Below, in pieces: positions 23,162-32,921 of a DNA stretch of 64,000 nt; position 1 is the first letter of the stretch; each line of letters opens with the position of its first letter. Under the pieces are notes generated by a model. The model saw only the letters and a list, made by a program, of their open reading frames with translations. It searched no databases and was not told the DNA's origin. This DNA is from JAEUHQ01 sp964538915 (GTDB lineage: Bacteria; Planctomycetota; UBA1135; UBA2386): NCBI GenBank assembly GCA_964538915.1, contig CAZIFB010000006.1, forward strand, positions 1 to 64,000, read 5' to 3'. A program made the translations under genes and the position numbers.

Positions 23162-23956
23162 ATGGCAGTGCCGCGCAAGGAACTCACGTCCACGAAGAAC
23201 CCGGCGATCCAGCGCTTCCGCGACGCGGCCGCCGGAGACCTCGACGGCGTGATGCTGGTGGAAGGCAAGCGCCTCGTCGGCGAGGCACTCGACGCGGGAC
23301 TGCCGGTGCTGGAGGCCGCGGTGTCGCCGCGCTTCGACGACACGAACGTCCGGCAGCGTCTGCAGCGGGAGGCGCGTTCGTTCCTCGAGTGCTCGGACGA
23401 CGTGCTCTCGCGCCTGAGCGCACTCGACACACCGCAGGGCATCGCGATCCTCGTGCAGCGCCCGGAGCGCGCCGACACCGATCTGCTCGCCGGTGACCTC
23501 TCTCCGCTGGTCGTCGTCGCCGCGGGCGTGCGCGACCCGGGCAACCTCGGGTCGCTCCTCCGCACGGCCGAGGCCGCGGGTGCGACCGGTTGCCTCACGA
23601 TGAAGGGCGGCGCCGATCCGTTCCGCGACAAGGCGGTGCGCGGCTCGATGGGTTCCGTGTTCCGCCTTCCCGTGATCCACGGCAAGGATGCCGCGGGCGT
23701 GATCGACTTCTGCAAGCGCAACCGTCTGCAGATCGTCGTCGCCGACGGCGGCGGCGATCGGTCGCACGTGCAGGCCGATCTGAAGAAGCCGATGGCACTC
23801 GTCGTCGGCGCCGAGGCCGCGGGCGTGCCGGCCGAACTGCTCGCCGCCGCCGGTGCGCGTGTTCGCATCCCGCTGCGCGAACCCGTGGACAGCCTCAACG
23901 TTGCGGTGGCCGCGGGCGTGCTGCTCTTCGAAGCGCGGCGCCAACGGAGCTCGTGA
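23162..23956 (+). CDS. TrmH/SpoU-family (SPOUT) RNA 2'-O-methyltransferase
   Basis: A 264-residue RNA methyltransferase. The N-terminal about 100 residues are an RNA-substrate-binding domain (KNPAIQRFRDA, MLVEGKRLVGEAL). The SPOUT knot follows: DPGNLGSLLRTAEAAGA (about 125-141), ALVVGAEAAGVP (about 213-224, the GxExxG loop), and IPLREPVDSLNVAVAAGVLL (about 235-255). Such enzymes methylate ribose in 23S rRNA or tRNA; the exact position cannot be told. It is the first gene of an operon whose stop overlaps the next start as GTGA. Confidence 0.92.
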   Translation: MAVPRKELTSTKNPAIQRFRDAAAGDLDGVMLVEGKRLVGEALDAGLPVLEAAVSPRFDDTNVRQRLQREARSFLECSDDVLSRLSALDTPQGIAILVQRPERADTDLLAGDLSPLVVVAAGVRDPGNLGSLLRTAEAAGATGCLTMKGGADPFRDKAVRGSMGSVFRLPVIHGKDAAGVIDFCKRNRLQIVVADGGGDRSHVQADLKKPMALVVGAEAAGVPAELLAAAGARVRIPLREPVDSLNVAVAAGVLLFEARRQRSS

Positions 23957-25296
23957 GCCTGTTCGCCGACCTGCCGGAGAACGATCCCGCGCCTGCGCGC
24001 GCCGCGGCCCCGTTGCCGCCGCTCGCGGAACGAATGCGGCCGCGAACCCTCGCCGAGTACCTCGGCCAGGACGACGTGCTCGGCGAAGGGCGTGTGCTGC
24101 GCGCGGCGATCGAGCGCGGGCAGGCGGGGTCGCTGCTCTTGTGGGGGCCGCCGGGTGTCGGCAAGACCACGCTCGCGCTCCTGATCGCGAAGTCCGCGAA
24201 CCTCCACTTCCATCCGTTCTCCGCGGTGCTCGCCGGCGTCGCGCAGGTGCGCGAAGCGGTCGCCGAGGCGCAGAAGCGCCGCCAGGAGGACGGGCGGGGC
24301 ACGCTGTTGTTCGTCGACGAGATCCACCGCTTCAACAAGGCCCAGCAGGACGCCTTTCTGCCGCACGTCGAGAAGGGCGATCTCGTGCTGGTCGGCGCGA
24401 CGACCGAGAACCCGTCGTTCTCCGTGACGGCGGCGTTGTTGTCCCGATGTCGCGTCGTACCGCTGCACGCACTCGGCGCCGCCGCGGTCGAACGGGTGCT
24501 GCGCGCAGCGCTCGCGGACCACGAGCGCGGACTCGGCGTGCGCGACCTGCGCATCGCCGACGACGCGGTGGCGCGTCTCGTCACGCTGGCGGGCGGCGAT
24601 GCGCGCCGCGCGCTCGGTTGCATCGAGGCGTGTGCGGCGACGTGCGTCGACGGCGACACGATCACCGCGCCGATGGTCGTCGAGGCGTTCCAGCATCGCG
24701 CGCTGCGTCACGACAAGGACGGCGACCAGCACTACGACCTGCTGTCCGCGCTGCACAAGAGCCTGCGCAACTCCGACGTGCAGGCAGCGGTGTACTGGCT
24801 CGCCCGCGCACTCGAAGCCGGCGCCGACCCCGTGCACGCGGCGCGGCGAATGGTCGCGGTGGCCGCGGAGGACGTCGGGCTCGCGGATCCGATGGCGCTC
24901 CAGGTCGCCGTCTCCGCGCTGCATGCGCTGCAGTTCCTCGGACTGCCGGAGGGGCGCCTGCCGTTGACCGAAGCCGCCGTCTATCTCGCCGCTGCGCCGA
25001 AGAGCAACGCGGTGATCCGGGCGATCACTGCCGCGACCGAAGCCGCGCGCGACGGGGAACAGCACGCGGTCCCCCTGCACCTGCGCAACGCGGCGACGTC
25101 GCTTGCCGGTGAACTCGGGCACGGCCGCGGGTACGTCTACGCGCACGACACCAAGTCCGGCGTGGCGAAGATGGAGTGTCTGCCGCCGGAGCTGCGCACC
25201 GCGAAGTTCTTCACGCCGGGCGATCGGGGCTTCGAGAAGAAGGTTGCCGAACGCATGGCCGAGAACGACCGCCTGCGGCGTTCGGGCGATGGCTGA
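23953..25296 (+). CDS. rarA: Replication-associated recombination AAA+ ATPase RarA (MgsA)
   Basis: A 447-residue clamp-loader-like AAA+ ATPase that acts at stalled replication forks. Motifs in order: RMRPRTLAEYLGQDDVLGEG, Walker A LLLWGPPGVGKTTLALL (about residues 61-77), Walker B TLLFVDEIHRFNKAQQDAFL, sensor 1 GATTENPSF, the arginine-finger region LLSRCRVVPL, and sensor 2 GGDARRALG. The C-terminal tetramerisation region carries the family hallmark DLLSALHKSLRNSD and VAAEDVGLADP. Length is normal. The GTG start overlaps the SPOUT gene's stop as GTGA, and the 3' end overlaps the DUF72 start by 8 bp, so the three are co-translated. Cytoplasmic. Confidence 0.96.
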   Translation: MSLFADLPENDPAPARAAAPLPPLAERMRPRTLAEYLGQDDVLGEGRVLRAAIERGQAGSLLLWGPPGVGKTTLALLIAKSANLHFHPFSAVLAGVAQVREAVAEAQKRRQEDGRGTLLFVDEIHRFNKAQQDAFLPHVEKGDLVLVGATTENPSFSVTAALLSRCRVVPLHALGAAAVERVLRAALADHERGLGVRDLRIADDAVARLVTLAGGDARRALGCIEACAATCVDGDTITAPMVVEAFQHRALRHDKDGDQHYDLLSALHKSLRNSDVQAAVYWLARALEAGADPVHAARRMVAVAAEDVGLADPMALQVAVSALHALQFLGLPEGRLPLTEAAVYLAAAPKSNAVIRAITAATEAARDGEQHAVPLHLRNAATSLAGELGHGRGYVYAHDTKSGVAKMECLPPELRTAKFFTPGDRGFEKKVAERMAENDRLRRSGDG

Positions 25297-26083
25297 GCGC
25301 GACGTCCTGTTCGGCGTCGCCGGCTGGTCGTATCCGGACTGGAAGGGCGTCGTCTACCCGCGCGGCTGCAAGGACACGCTGCGGGCCGTCGCGCAGCGCG
25401 TTCGCCTGATCGAGATCAACAGCACCTTCTACGCGCCGCCCTCGGCGAAGAACTGCCGCTCGTGGGCGGAGCGGACCGCGGATCTCGGCACGTCGTTCAC
25501 TGCAAAGCTGCCGCACGAGTGCACGCACGAGCGTTCGTACGACCCGGCGTTCGCCGCGGGTGTGCGCGAGGGGTTCGCGCCACTCGTCGCGTCCGGCCGG
25601 CTCCTCGGACTGCTCGCGCAGTTCAACCACGAGTTCCCGTTCACCGCGGCTGCGGTCGCGCACGTGCGATCGCTGGCCAACGACTTCGCGGGCGACGTGC
25701 CGTTGTTCGTCGAGGTGCGGCACCGGTCGTGGAACGCAGAAGCCGCGATGGATGCCCTGCGCGACCTCGGTGTCACCGCGCTCGAGCTCGACTATCCGGG
25801 CATGGTCGGCGGGTTTTCGCGCGACGTGACCGGTGCGCACGGTGCCGGCATCGCGTACTTCCGGCTGCACGGCCGCAACGCTGCGTGGTTCCGGAAGGGC
25901 GCCGGGCGCGACGAGGTCTACGACTGGCAGTACTCGGCGAACGAAGTCGCGCAGATCGGGCAGCGCATCGGCCGCATCGCCGCCACGGCCCCGCGAACGC
26001 TGGTCGTCGCGAACAACCACTTCCGCGGTCAGGCTCTCGCCGTCGTCGAGGACCTGCTCGCGTGGTATCGCGGCGAGCACTGA
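25289..26083 (+). CDS. DUF72 family protein
   Basis: A 264-residue TIM-barrel-like protein of the DUF72 (YecE) family: FGVAGWSYPDWKGVVYP at the N-terminus, RLIEINSTFYAPPS, FTAKLPHECTHER, a GLLAQFNHEFPF segment, VPLFVEVRHRSWN, IAYFRLHGRN, and a C-terminal ANNHFRGQALA. The biochemical role of the family is unknown; it often sits near DNA repair genes, as here behind rarA. ATG 25289 overlaps the rarA coding end by 8 bp. No signal peptide. Length is typical. Confidence 0.93.
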   Translation: MAERDVLFGVAGWSYPDWKGVVYPRGCKDTLRAVAQRVRLIEINSTFYAPPSAKNCRSWAERTADLGTSFTAKLPHECTHERSYDPAFAAGVREGFAPLVASGRLLGLLAQFNHEFPFTAAAVAHVRSLANDFAGDVPLFVEVRHRSWNAEAAMDALRDLGVTALELDYPGMVGGFSRDVTGAHGAGIAYFRLHGRNAAWFRKGAGRDEVYDWQYSANEVAQIGQRIGRIAATAPRTLVVANNHFRGQALAVVEDLLAWYRGEH

Positions 26084-26103
26084 CTCGTGGAGGGAGCGCC
26101 GCC

Positions 26104-27807
26104 TCAGGCGGAGATCTGCGCAGTGAGGTCGGCGACGAGGCGGTGCAGCATCGTGGGCGACAGGTCGAACTCGACGCCGGCTGCGGCGAACAGTTCGGGC
26201 AGCGGGCGGGTGCCGCCGAGTGCCAGCGCACGGCGATACGCCTCGACCGCCGCGCGCGGATCCTTGCGATAGCGACTCCACACCTGGAGCGCGCCGACCT
26301 GCGCGATGCCGTACTCGACGTAGTAGAAGGGATGGTTGAAGAGGTGGGTCTGCCCGATCCACTGCATCGCCAGCGCGTCGTCGAGGCCCGACCAGTCGAC
26401 GTCGCCACCGAAGCGGCGCCGGATGTCGAGCCATGCAACGCGCCGTTCCTCGGGCGTGTGCGACGGCCTGCCGTAGACCCAGTGCTGGAACGCGTCGATC
26501 GAAGCGATCCAGCAGAGCGTGCGGAGGATGCCTTCGAGGTGCTTCTGTCGCGAGCGGCGCGCGTCGTCCGGCGAGTAGATGGCGTCGAGGTGTTCGAGGC
26601 CCAGCAGCTCCATCGACATGCTCGCGGTCTCCGCCATCTCGATCGGGTAGTCGCGGAACGCGAGCAGGTCGTGGTGGCGGCACGCGAGCGAGTGGAACGC
26701 GTGACCGCCTTCGTGGAGGAGCGTCTGCACGTCGCCGTGCACGCCGACGCCGTTCACGAAGATGAACGGCACGCGTTCGTCCTCGAGCTGGTACTGGTAG
26801 CCGCCGGGCGCCTTGCCCTTCCTGCTCATCAGGTCGAGCAGGTCGCGGCGCACGAGTTCGTCGAACTCCGCGGCGAAGCGCGGATCGACGCGTTCGAACA
26901 GGCGGCGGCACAGCGCGATGAGTTCTTGCTGCGTCGAGAACGGTCGCAGCGGCGGCCGTCCGGCCGGGTCGACATCGGTGTCCCACGGCCGCAGCCTCGG
27001 GACACCGAGCTTCGTGGCGCGCGCGCGATCCGCTGCACGCACGGCGGGCACGACGGCCTCGGCGATCGCGTCGTGGAACCGGAGGCAGGTGGCTTCGGTG
27101 TAGTCGTACCGGCCGAGTTCCTGGAAACGGTACGGCGTGTACGTCGTGAAGTCGGCGTTCCGAGCGATCGTCGTCCGCAGCCGCACCAGCGCCTCGTAGA
27201 TCTCTTCGAGGTCGGGCCAGCGGGCGGAACGCGCGGCCAGAGCCTTCCGGAACGCGCCTTCGCGGACGGCGCGATCCTGGGACTCGTAGTACGGCCCGAG
27301 CTGCTGCAGGGTCAGCACCTTGCCGTCGAACTCGACGGTGATGCCGCCGAGGATCGCCTGCTGGCGCGTCTGCAGTTCGGCTTCCTGTCGCTGCAGTTCG
27401 ACGTTCTCGGCGCGGAACAACGCGCTCTGGGTGCGGCGTCGGCGCACGACCACGTCGAACCGCTTCGGGTCGAGCGTGCCGGTCGCCGGGCTCGCGAGGA
27501 ACTTCTTGTCGAGCGCGTCGCTGCGCCGCTTCACGACGGGCATCACGGTCTCTTCCATCGCGAGGTACGCGCGTTTCGCCGCATCGTCGTCGGTGCGAAG
27601 CGTCATTCGCACGTAGCGGCGCGCCTGCTCGGCGGAGACGCGGGCGAGCAGTTCGCTCTCGTCGCGGAGCCACGTCTCCACGGCTGGGGCGTCCGGCAGG
27701 TTGCGCCGGTCGAGGTCGTCGAACAGCGGCTCCAACTGCTCGATGGCACCGGCATCCAGGTCGCGCGGCACAAAGTGCCAGGTCGGGGGCGCGAACGGCG
27801 TGGGCAC
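26104..27807 (-). CDS. M3-family zinc oligopeptidase (PepF-like)
   Basis: A 567-residue metallopeptidase that cleaves short peptides in the cytosol. The zinc site is HEGGHAFH (about residues 364-371), with the third ligand expected in the following EMAETASMSMELLG segment; FIFVNGVGVHGDVQTLLHEG and YYVEYGIAQVGALQVW are also typical of the family. The N-terminal half is the helical lid (AYLAMEETVMPVVKRR). The start is GTG 27807, giving MPTPFAPPTWHFVPRDL. A TAAGTT hexamer lies about 40 nt upstream on the minus strand and might be its -10. It converges on the DUF72 gene with 20 bp between. Confidence 0.93.
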   Translation of the reverse strand: MPTPFAPPTWHFVPRDLDAGAIEQLEPLFDDLDRRNLPDAPAVETWLRDESELLARVSAEQARRYVRMTLRTDDDAAKRAYLAMEETVMPVVKRRSDALDKKFLASPATGTLDPKRFDVVVRRRRTQSALFRAENVELQRQEAELQTRQQAILGGITVEFDGKVLTLQQLGPYYESQDRAVREGAFRKALAARSARWPDLEEIYEALVRLRTTIARNADFTTYTPYRFQELGRYDYTEATCLRFHDAIAEAVVPAVRAADRARATKLGVPRLRPWDTDVDPAGRPPLRPFSTQQELIALCRRLFERVDPRFAAEFDELVRRDLLDLMSRKGKAPGGYQYQLEDERVPFIFVNGVGVHGDVQTLLHEGGHAFHSLACRHHDLLAFRDYPIEMAETASMSMELLGLEHLDAIYSPDDARRSRQKHLEGILRTLCWIASIDAFQHWVYGRPSHTPEERRVAWLDIRRRFGGDVDWSGLDDALAMQWIGQTHLFNHPFYYVEYGIAQVGALQVWSRYRKDPRAAVEAYRRALALGGTRPLPELFAAAGVEFDLSPTMLHRLVADLTAQISA

Positions 27808-28029
27808 GGGTGCGGGGGCGTCTCGGGTCGGCCTGCGGAAGTCGAGAACTTAGGCAGGCCCGTGGACACGCGGAAGCGGTTTCTTCCGCTGCGGGGGCCC
27901 GCGTTCTGTCCCGTCCGCACGACAACCGGCGCGCGCGGTGGACCTGGGACGGGACGCGGAGCCCTCGCCACCGACGGGATCGATGCGATCCACGGCGGTA
28001 CGGCGGTTGCCTGCCGCGCGCCTCCTCCG

Positions 28030-28491
28030 ATGCGAACCCTACCTGCCCTTCTGCTCCCCCTGTCGCTGCTCCTCGTCCCGTCGTGCGGTGGCGGCGGATC
28101 GCATGGGTCCCTGCGGAACGAGTCACCGCGGCTCGTGTCGATCCTGGTCGAGGTCTACGACCCCGTCACGAACTTCGTCTGGGAGAACGTGTCCGTGCGG
28201 GTCGTGGAGGCCGACCAGGAGTGGGCGCAGGGCACGTTCGTGAGTCCGTACGACGACTGGTACCTGACCGGCGTGGATGGCCGCGTGCTGCTCGACGAGT
28301 ATCTGCTCGCCGACGCCGAGGTCGGTTTCCCCGAGGACACCCAGGGTCGCGCGATCCTCGGGCCGCAGCACTTCGAGAACGAAGCGACCGTCGTGCTCGA
28401 GGTCGATGCCCTCGGCTTCGTGCCCGTGCGCGTCGAGGTGCCCCTGCGCTGGGACACTCCCGACGTCTTCGTCGAGATCCCGTTCAACTGA
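28030..28491 (+). CDS. Small lipoprotein, hypothetical
   Basis: A 153-residue protein with a lipoprotein signal (RTLPALLLPLSLLLVPSCGG; lipobox ending at Cys19 or Cys20) and a Gly/Ser tether. The mature part looks all-beta, with a TGVDGRVLLDEYL strand like the DGxV element of CarboxypepD_reg or peptidase-associated domains, and ends VFVEIPFN. I cannot assign a family. ATG 28030 begins the signal peptide; the 220 bp between it and the M3 peptidase start contains the shared divergent control region with no other gene. Membrane-anchored, probably in the periplasm or outer membrane. Confidence 0.65.
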   Translation: MRTLPALLLPLSLLLVPSCGGGGSHGSLRNESPRLVSILVEVYDPVTNFVWENVSVRVVEADQEWAQGTFVSPYDDWYLTGVDGRVLLDEYLLADAEVGFPEDTQGRAILGPQHFENEATVVLEVDALGFVPVRVEVPLRWDTPDVFVEIPFN

Positions 28492-28557
28492 GCCTGTAGG
28501 CCCCGCCGCACGCCGAGAACGCGTGAACACCGCGAGGAGAGCGGGCACACTCCCCGC

Positions 28558-29889
28558 GTGAGCCGCGACGCCGCCATCGATCCTCGCCTCCACTTCGCCC
28601 GACGCCAGCGTTTGCTCGATGCCCTCGGCGACGGCGTGCTCGTCCTGCCCACGGCCCCCGAGACGCCGCGCAACGGCGACGTGCTGCACGAGTATCGCCC
28701 CGGCAGCGACTTCCACTTCCTGACCGGCTTCCCGGAGCCGGAAGCCCTTCTCGTCGCATGGCGAACCGGGGCAAAGGGCCACCGGTCGGTGCTGTTCGTG
28801 CGTCCGCGCGACAAGGAGCGCGAAATCTGGGACGGGCGCAGGTTCGGCGTGGCGGGCGCGCTGCGGCGGTTCGGCGTCGACGAGGCGCATCCGATCGGCG
28901 AGACGTGGCAGAAGCTCTCCTCGCTGCTGGACGGGAAGGAGCGGCTGTTCCATCGCCTCGGTGCGGATGCCGAGTTCGATCGCCGGCTGTTCGGTGTGTT
29001 CGCGGCGCTAGCGCGGAAGCACCGTCGCCGCGCACCGGCGGCGCACCCGATCCTGCAGGACCCTCTGCCGACGATTGCGGATCTGCGCCTCGTGAAGGAC
29101 TCCGCCGAACTCGCCGCGATGCGCGCCGCGGCGCGCGCGACTTCGGCGGGCCATCTGGCGGCGATGCAGTGCGCTCGCCCGGGGATGCGCGAGTACGAGG
29201 TGCAGGCGGTGCTCGAAGCCGAGTTCCGCCGCGCAGGCAGCCCGCGCAACGGCTACCCTTCGATCGTCGCGAGCGGCGAGAACGCGTGCGTGCTGCACTA
29301 CCACGACAACGACCGCACGATGCGCGCCGGGGACCTGCTGCTGATCGACGCGGGTGCCGAGGTCGCCGGTTGCACGGGGGACGTCACGCGCACGTTCCCG
29401 GTCTCCGGTCGCTTCACCGAGCCCCAGGCCGCGGTGTACCGCGCCGTGCTCCGGGCTCAGCTCGCCGGCATTCGTGCGTGCCGCGCGGGAGCTCGCTGGG
29501 ACGCCGCGCATCGCACGTGCCTCCGGGCCCTCACGCGAGGGCTGGTCGAACTGGGCGTGCTGCGCGGCCGCGTCGATCGCCTCGTCGCGCGCGATGCCTT
29601 CAAGCCGTGGTACATGCACGGCACCAGCCACTGGCTCGGCCGCGACGTGCACGACGTGGGGGCCTACCTCGCGGCCGGCGACCGCCCGCAGCCGCTGCGA
29701 GCGGGGATGGTGCTCACCGTGGAGCCGGGGCTCTATTTCGCCGCCGACGACCGGCGTGTTCCCCGCGAGCTGCGCGGCATCGGCGTTCGGATCGAGGACG
29801 ACGTGCTCGTCACGAAGTCCGCGCCGGAGGTGCTGACGGCGGCTGCGCCGAAGACGATCCGCGAGGTCGAAGCGGCGTGTGCGCGCTGA
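28558..29889 (+). CDS. Xaa-Pro aminopeptidase (M24B, aminopeptidase P)
   Basis: A 443-residue enzyme that removes N-terminal residues before proline. The N-terminal domain (about 1-165) includes HEYRPGSDFHFLTGFPEPEA. The pita-bread catalytic domain carries the dimetal ligands: Asp in LLIDAGAE, Asp in TGDVTRTFPV, His in MHGTSHWLG, Glu in VLTVEPGLYF, and Glu in GVRIEDDVLVT. YPSIVASGENACVLHYHDN is also diagnostic. The start is GTG 28558, with CACACT 6 nt upstream and no ribosome site. The stop directly abuts that of the converging sugar transferase gene. Cytoplasmic. Confidence 0.95.
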   Translation: MSRDAAIDPRLHFARRQRLLDALGDGVLVLPTAPETPRNGDVLHEYRPGSDFHFLTGFPEPEALLVAWRTGAKGHRSVLFVRPRDKEREIWDGRRFGVAGALRRFGVDEAHPIGETWQKLSSLLDGKERLFHRLGADAEFDRRLFGVFAALARKHRRRAPAAHPILQDPLPTIADLRLVKDSAELAAMRAAARATSAGHLAAMQCARPGMREYEVQAVLEAEFRRAGSPRNGYPSIVASGENACVLHYHDNDRTMRAGDLLLIDAGAEVAGCTGDVTRTFPVSGRFTEPQAAVYRAVLRAQLAGIRACRAGARWDAAHRTCLRALTRGLVELGVLRGRVDRLVARDAFKPWYMHGTSHWLGRDVHDVGAYLAAGDRPQPLRAGMVLTVEPGLYFAADDRRVPRELRGIGVRIEDDVLVTKSAPEVLTAAAPKTIREVEAACAR

Positions 29890-31341
29890 TCACATTCCCG
29901 TGCCGCGCATCACGACGCGGAACGTGTGCAGGATCAGCTTGATGTCGAGCCACAGCGACCAGTTGTCGATGTAGTAGAGGTCCATCTCGACCCACCGCTT
30001 GAACGACACGCGGTTGCGGCCCCAGACCTGCCAGACGCACGTGAGGCCCGGCTTCACCGAAATGCGGCGCCGCTGCCACCACGTGTACTTCTCGACTTCC
30101 GTCGGGATCGGCGGCCGCGGGCCGACGAGGCTCATGTCGCCGAGCCAGACGTTCAGGAGCTGCGGCAGCTCGTCCAGGCTGAACTTGCGCAGGATCCGAC
30201 CGACCTTGGTGATGCGAGGATCGTCCGGGATCTTGAAGGCGGGTCCGTCCTGGGTGCTCGCCCCGCGCAGCTGCTCCTGCTGCGCATGTGCCCCGACGCG
30301 CATGGTCCGGAACTTCAGGCAGTTGAAGGTCTGGCCGTTCTTGCCCACGCGGGTCTGGCGGTAGAAGACCGGGCCCTTGCTGCTCAGCTTGACCGCGGTG
30401 GCGCAGGTCGCGAAGACCGGAAGCAGCGCGATCAGCCCGATGCTCGCCCCGACGAAGTCGATCGACCTCTTCACCAGACGGGAGAGGGAGTGATTCGAAG
30501 GAGTGTTCAGGGAGAGCCCAGCTCGGCTGGCATTCCAGGCCAGGCCGACGCGCAAGTGTTGGAGGTCGAGGAAAGAGGGGAAGTACTGAATCCCCAACCC
30601 CATGTCGTCGCAAGTGCGGAAAACGCGGTGGACTTCACCGGTCAGCGCCTGATCCGAGGGGCTGACGAGTGCGAGGTCGATCTGTTGTTCTCGCAGCGTT
30701 TCCGCGAGACCGGCGGTCGTGCCTAGAGACGGCAAGTGCGGCATCTCCTGGGCGTCCTCGCCGTCGAACGGAACGAAGCCGACGAACTCCATCGCCGCCT
30801 GGGCTTCGACTCCCGAGCACAACGAGCGTGCGCTCGGGCATGCGCCGAGCACCAGCGTGCGCGGACGATCCCCGGCGACGTCGAGCGGAGTCGACGACAG
30901 GACGAGGCGCTGCAGGCCGAGGAGCAGGAGTCCGGCGACGAGCACGGTCCAGATCTCGAGGTGCGGTTGCGCGAAGCTCGACACGACGACGAGTCCGCTG
31001 ACACCCCATGTGATCGCCCAGGCTTCGACCATCCGTTGCAACGCAAGGCGGCGACTCAGGCGGACGGGGAGGGTCGCCGTTCCGAGGCGCGACGAGACCA
31101 GCAGCCAGACGCTCGCGAAGACCGCGACGTGGGTCAGCACGCTTGCGGTGTGGCGCCAACCCGGTTCGTCGCGAACGACGCCGAGCCCGCCGACGAACAG
31201 GGCGCCGACGACGCAGAGCAGGTCGAGCAGCGTGCGGGCGTGGCGGACTTGTTTCGAACGGCGCATGGGGGAGGCAGGGACGGCTTCTTCCGACGCGATC
31301 AGGGTGGTGGCCGGAGACCTCGCTCCGACGGAACGGAACAT
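29890..31341 (-). CDS. Polyprenyl-phosphate sugar-1-phosphate transferase (WbaP/EpsE-type)
   Basis: A 483-residue integral membrane enzyme that should load the first sugar phosphate onto undecaprenyl phosphate, initiating exopolysaccharide repeat synthesis. About four N-terminal helices are followed by a nucleotide-binding-like soluble domain (LVLGACPSARSLCSG; about 155-275). A further membrane helix (about 283-305) precedes the catalytic Bac_transf domain with KRSIDFVGASIGLI, GPVFYRQTRVGKNGQTFNCL, KFRTM, LRKFSLDELPQLLNVW and GDMSLVGPRPP. ATG 31341 is the longest start; ATG 31266 is an alternative. It is co-directed with, and downstream of, the O-antigen polymerase-like gene. Confidence 0.93.
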   Translation of the reverse strand: MFRSVGARSPATTLIASEEAVPASPMRRSKQVRHARTLLDLLCVVGALFVGGLGVVRDEPGWRHTASVLTHVAVFASVWLLVSSRLGTATLPVRLSRRLALQRMVEAWAITWGVSGLVVVSSFAQPHLEIWTVLVAGLLLLGLQRLVLSSTPLDVAGDRPRTLVLGACPSARSLCSGVEAQAAMEFVGFVPFDGEDAQEMPHLPSLGTTAGLAETLREQQIDLALVSPSDQALTGEVHRVFRTCDDMGLGIQYFPSFLDLQHLRVGLAWNASRAGLSLNTPSNHSLSRLVKRSIDFVGASIGLIALLPVFATCATAVKLSSKGPVFYRQTRVGKNGQTFNCLKFRTMRVGAHAQQEQLRGASTQDGPAFKIPDDPRITKVGRILRKFSLDELPQLLNVWLGDMSLVGPRPPIPTEVEKYTWWQRRRISVKPGLTCVWQVWGRNRVSFKRWVEMDLYYIDNWSLWLDIKLILHTFRVVMRGTGM

Positions 31342-31401
31342 CGGTGAAAGCGACGCGATGTGGCGCGGCGCCCGCCACTTTCTTCGATTTTCTGCCGCCC
31401 C

Positions 31402-32757
31402 TCACTTCATCGTGACTGCGATCCCCTGCGCCGCCAGCTGCCGTGGCACCGGCGCTCCGGGCACCAGGGTCAGCGAGGACACGGCCGCCAGAGCCATCAA
31501 CCAGAGGGTCACGATCTGCTCGAAGTAGCTGACACCAATGAAGTTCATGCAATGCATGAACAGGGCCGTCCCCATGCACCAGGAGACGATCTTGTAGCTG
31601 ACGGGGGTGCCCGGAAGGCGGACGCTCCGCGACACGCCGGCGAACGCGAGCCAGATCGCGGCACAGAACAGGGCGAGTTTCGCGATGCCGCCGCCGACCC
31701 CCTCGGCGACGAACTGGTTCGTGACGTCGTGCAGTCCCGGGCCCCAGTGTCCGGTGTGCTCCGTGCCGAACATCCACCACTCGTAGAAGCGGTCGAAGAA
31801 CTTGTCCACGAGATGGAACCGGTGCCAGCCGGTGGAGCCGCCGGTGAGATCGATACGCGACAGCAGGTGCCACACCGGCTGGGCCATCAGGAAGAAGTGC
31901 AGCACGCAGAGCCACCCGACGATCAGCCACCGGAACCACCGCAGCGCGCCGCGGATGAACCAGAAGCCCGCGCCGACCAGCCCGAACAGCACGGCCATGA
32001 TGGGCGTACTCGAGGCGCACAGTACAACGATCGCGAGGGCGGCCACCGCGCCGAAGCCCGCGAGGCCCCATTGCCTCGTCCACCAGGCGCGGGCGAAGTA
32101 GTAGGGCAGCAGGCACGCCCAGAAGCACCCGGCGAGGATCGAGTGTGCGAACGCGCCCTGGCAGCGCAGCCGGCCACCGCGGATCTCCGTGTACTCGAGC
32201 ACGCCCCCGAACACGTAGAACATGTTCCGCGACGTCCTGTTCTCGACGATGAAGAACACGAGAACCGCGAACCCGACGTACGCGAAGGTCTTCGCGATGA
32301 ACGCGAGGTCGCGGTAGTCGCGGATCAGCAGGCGGAAGAAGAAGTACACCATCATCCCGTCGACGGCGTACCCCATGCGGTTCACGAAGATGCTGACCGT
32401 ACCGCCGAGGAGGGTGCCAGTGACGACGGAGACGACGTTCCAGGCCACCATCACGCGGTCGAGGTGGTTCCACACGATCGGAGTCAGGTCCGATCGCAGG
32501 AACAGCCGCAGCCACATGACCATCATCAGCAGGCGCAGGAACGTGAAGTCGATCGTCGCGATGACGACGCGTTGGCCGGCGGGGATGAAGCACAGCAGCA
32601 GGATCACCGGCACCACCGTCAGGCGGCGCGGAACGAGCATCGCCAGCACGATCAGGAAGCCGAGCGCCGCGAGGCCCACCGGGTGCACCGTCGTGGTACC
32701 GCCGAAGTCCGAGCCGGCTTGCGCCGGGATGTCCGGATCCTGGAAGAGGGCCAGCAC
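31402..32757 (-). CDS. O-antigen polymerase/ligase-like membrane protein
   Basis: A 451-residue protein with roughly ten or more transmembrane helices and a large periplasmic loop between about residues 290 and 360 (WHRFHLVDKFFDRFYEWWMF, GTEHTGHWGPGLHDVTNQF). The topology and the GxGLHDxTNQ element fit the Wzy/O-antigen ligase superfamily, which polymerises lipid-linked repeat units at the periplasmic face. The start is GTG 32757; no ribosome site is obvious. It lies 60 bp upstream of the initiating sugar transferase gene and is divergent from the Wza-like gene, forming one half of polysaccharide locus A. Sequence is too divergent to separate polymerase from ligase. Confidence 0.78.
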   Translation of the reverse strand: MLALFQDPDIPAQAGSDFGGTTTVHPVGLAALGFLIVLAMLVPRRLTVVPVILLLCFIPAGQRVVIATIDFTFLRLLMMVMWLRLFLRSDLTPIVWNHLDRVMVAWNVVSVVTGTLLGGTVSIFVNRMGYAVDGMMVYFFFRLLIRDYRDLAFIAKTFAYVGFAVLVFFIVENRTSRNMFYVFGGVLEYTEIRGGRLRCQGAFAHSILAGCFWACLLPYYFARAWWTRQWGLAGFGAVAALAIVVLCASSTPIMAVLFGLVGAGFWFIRGALRWFRWLIVGWLCVLHFFLMAQPVWHLLSRIDLTGGSTGWHRFHLVDKFFDRFYEWWMFGTEHTGHWGPGLHDVTNQFVAEGVGGGIAKLALFCAAIWLAFAGVSRSVRLPGTPVSYKIVSWCMGTALFMHCMNFIGVSYFEQIVTLWLMALAAVSSLTLVPGAPVPRQLAAQGIAVTMK

Positions 32758-32921
32758 GGTCAGTTGCTCGGCATTGCGGCGTCGGCGGCTTGATCCGTCG
32801 GAGCCGCTCCGATCGGCGGTTCAGCGGCGGTCGCGAATCGGTCGAAGATCCAGGTTCCCGCGGCCGGATTCCAGAACGTCGTTGCGCGACGTGTGCGCTG
32901 GCTTCCGGCGCGGCTCGTACC

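Noticed and set aside
29880..29900. Bidirectional terminator between aminopeptidase P and the sugar transferase
   Set aside because: The two stop codons abut with no spacer and no T tract or stable hairpin was seen.
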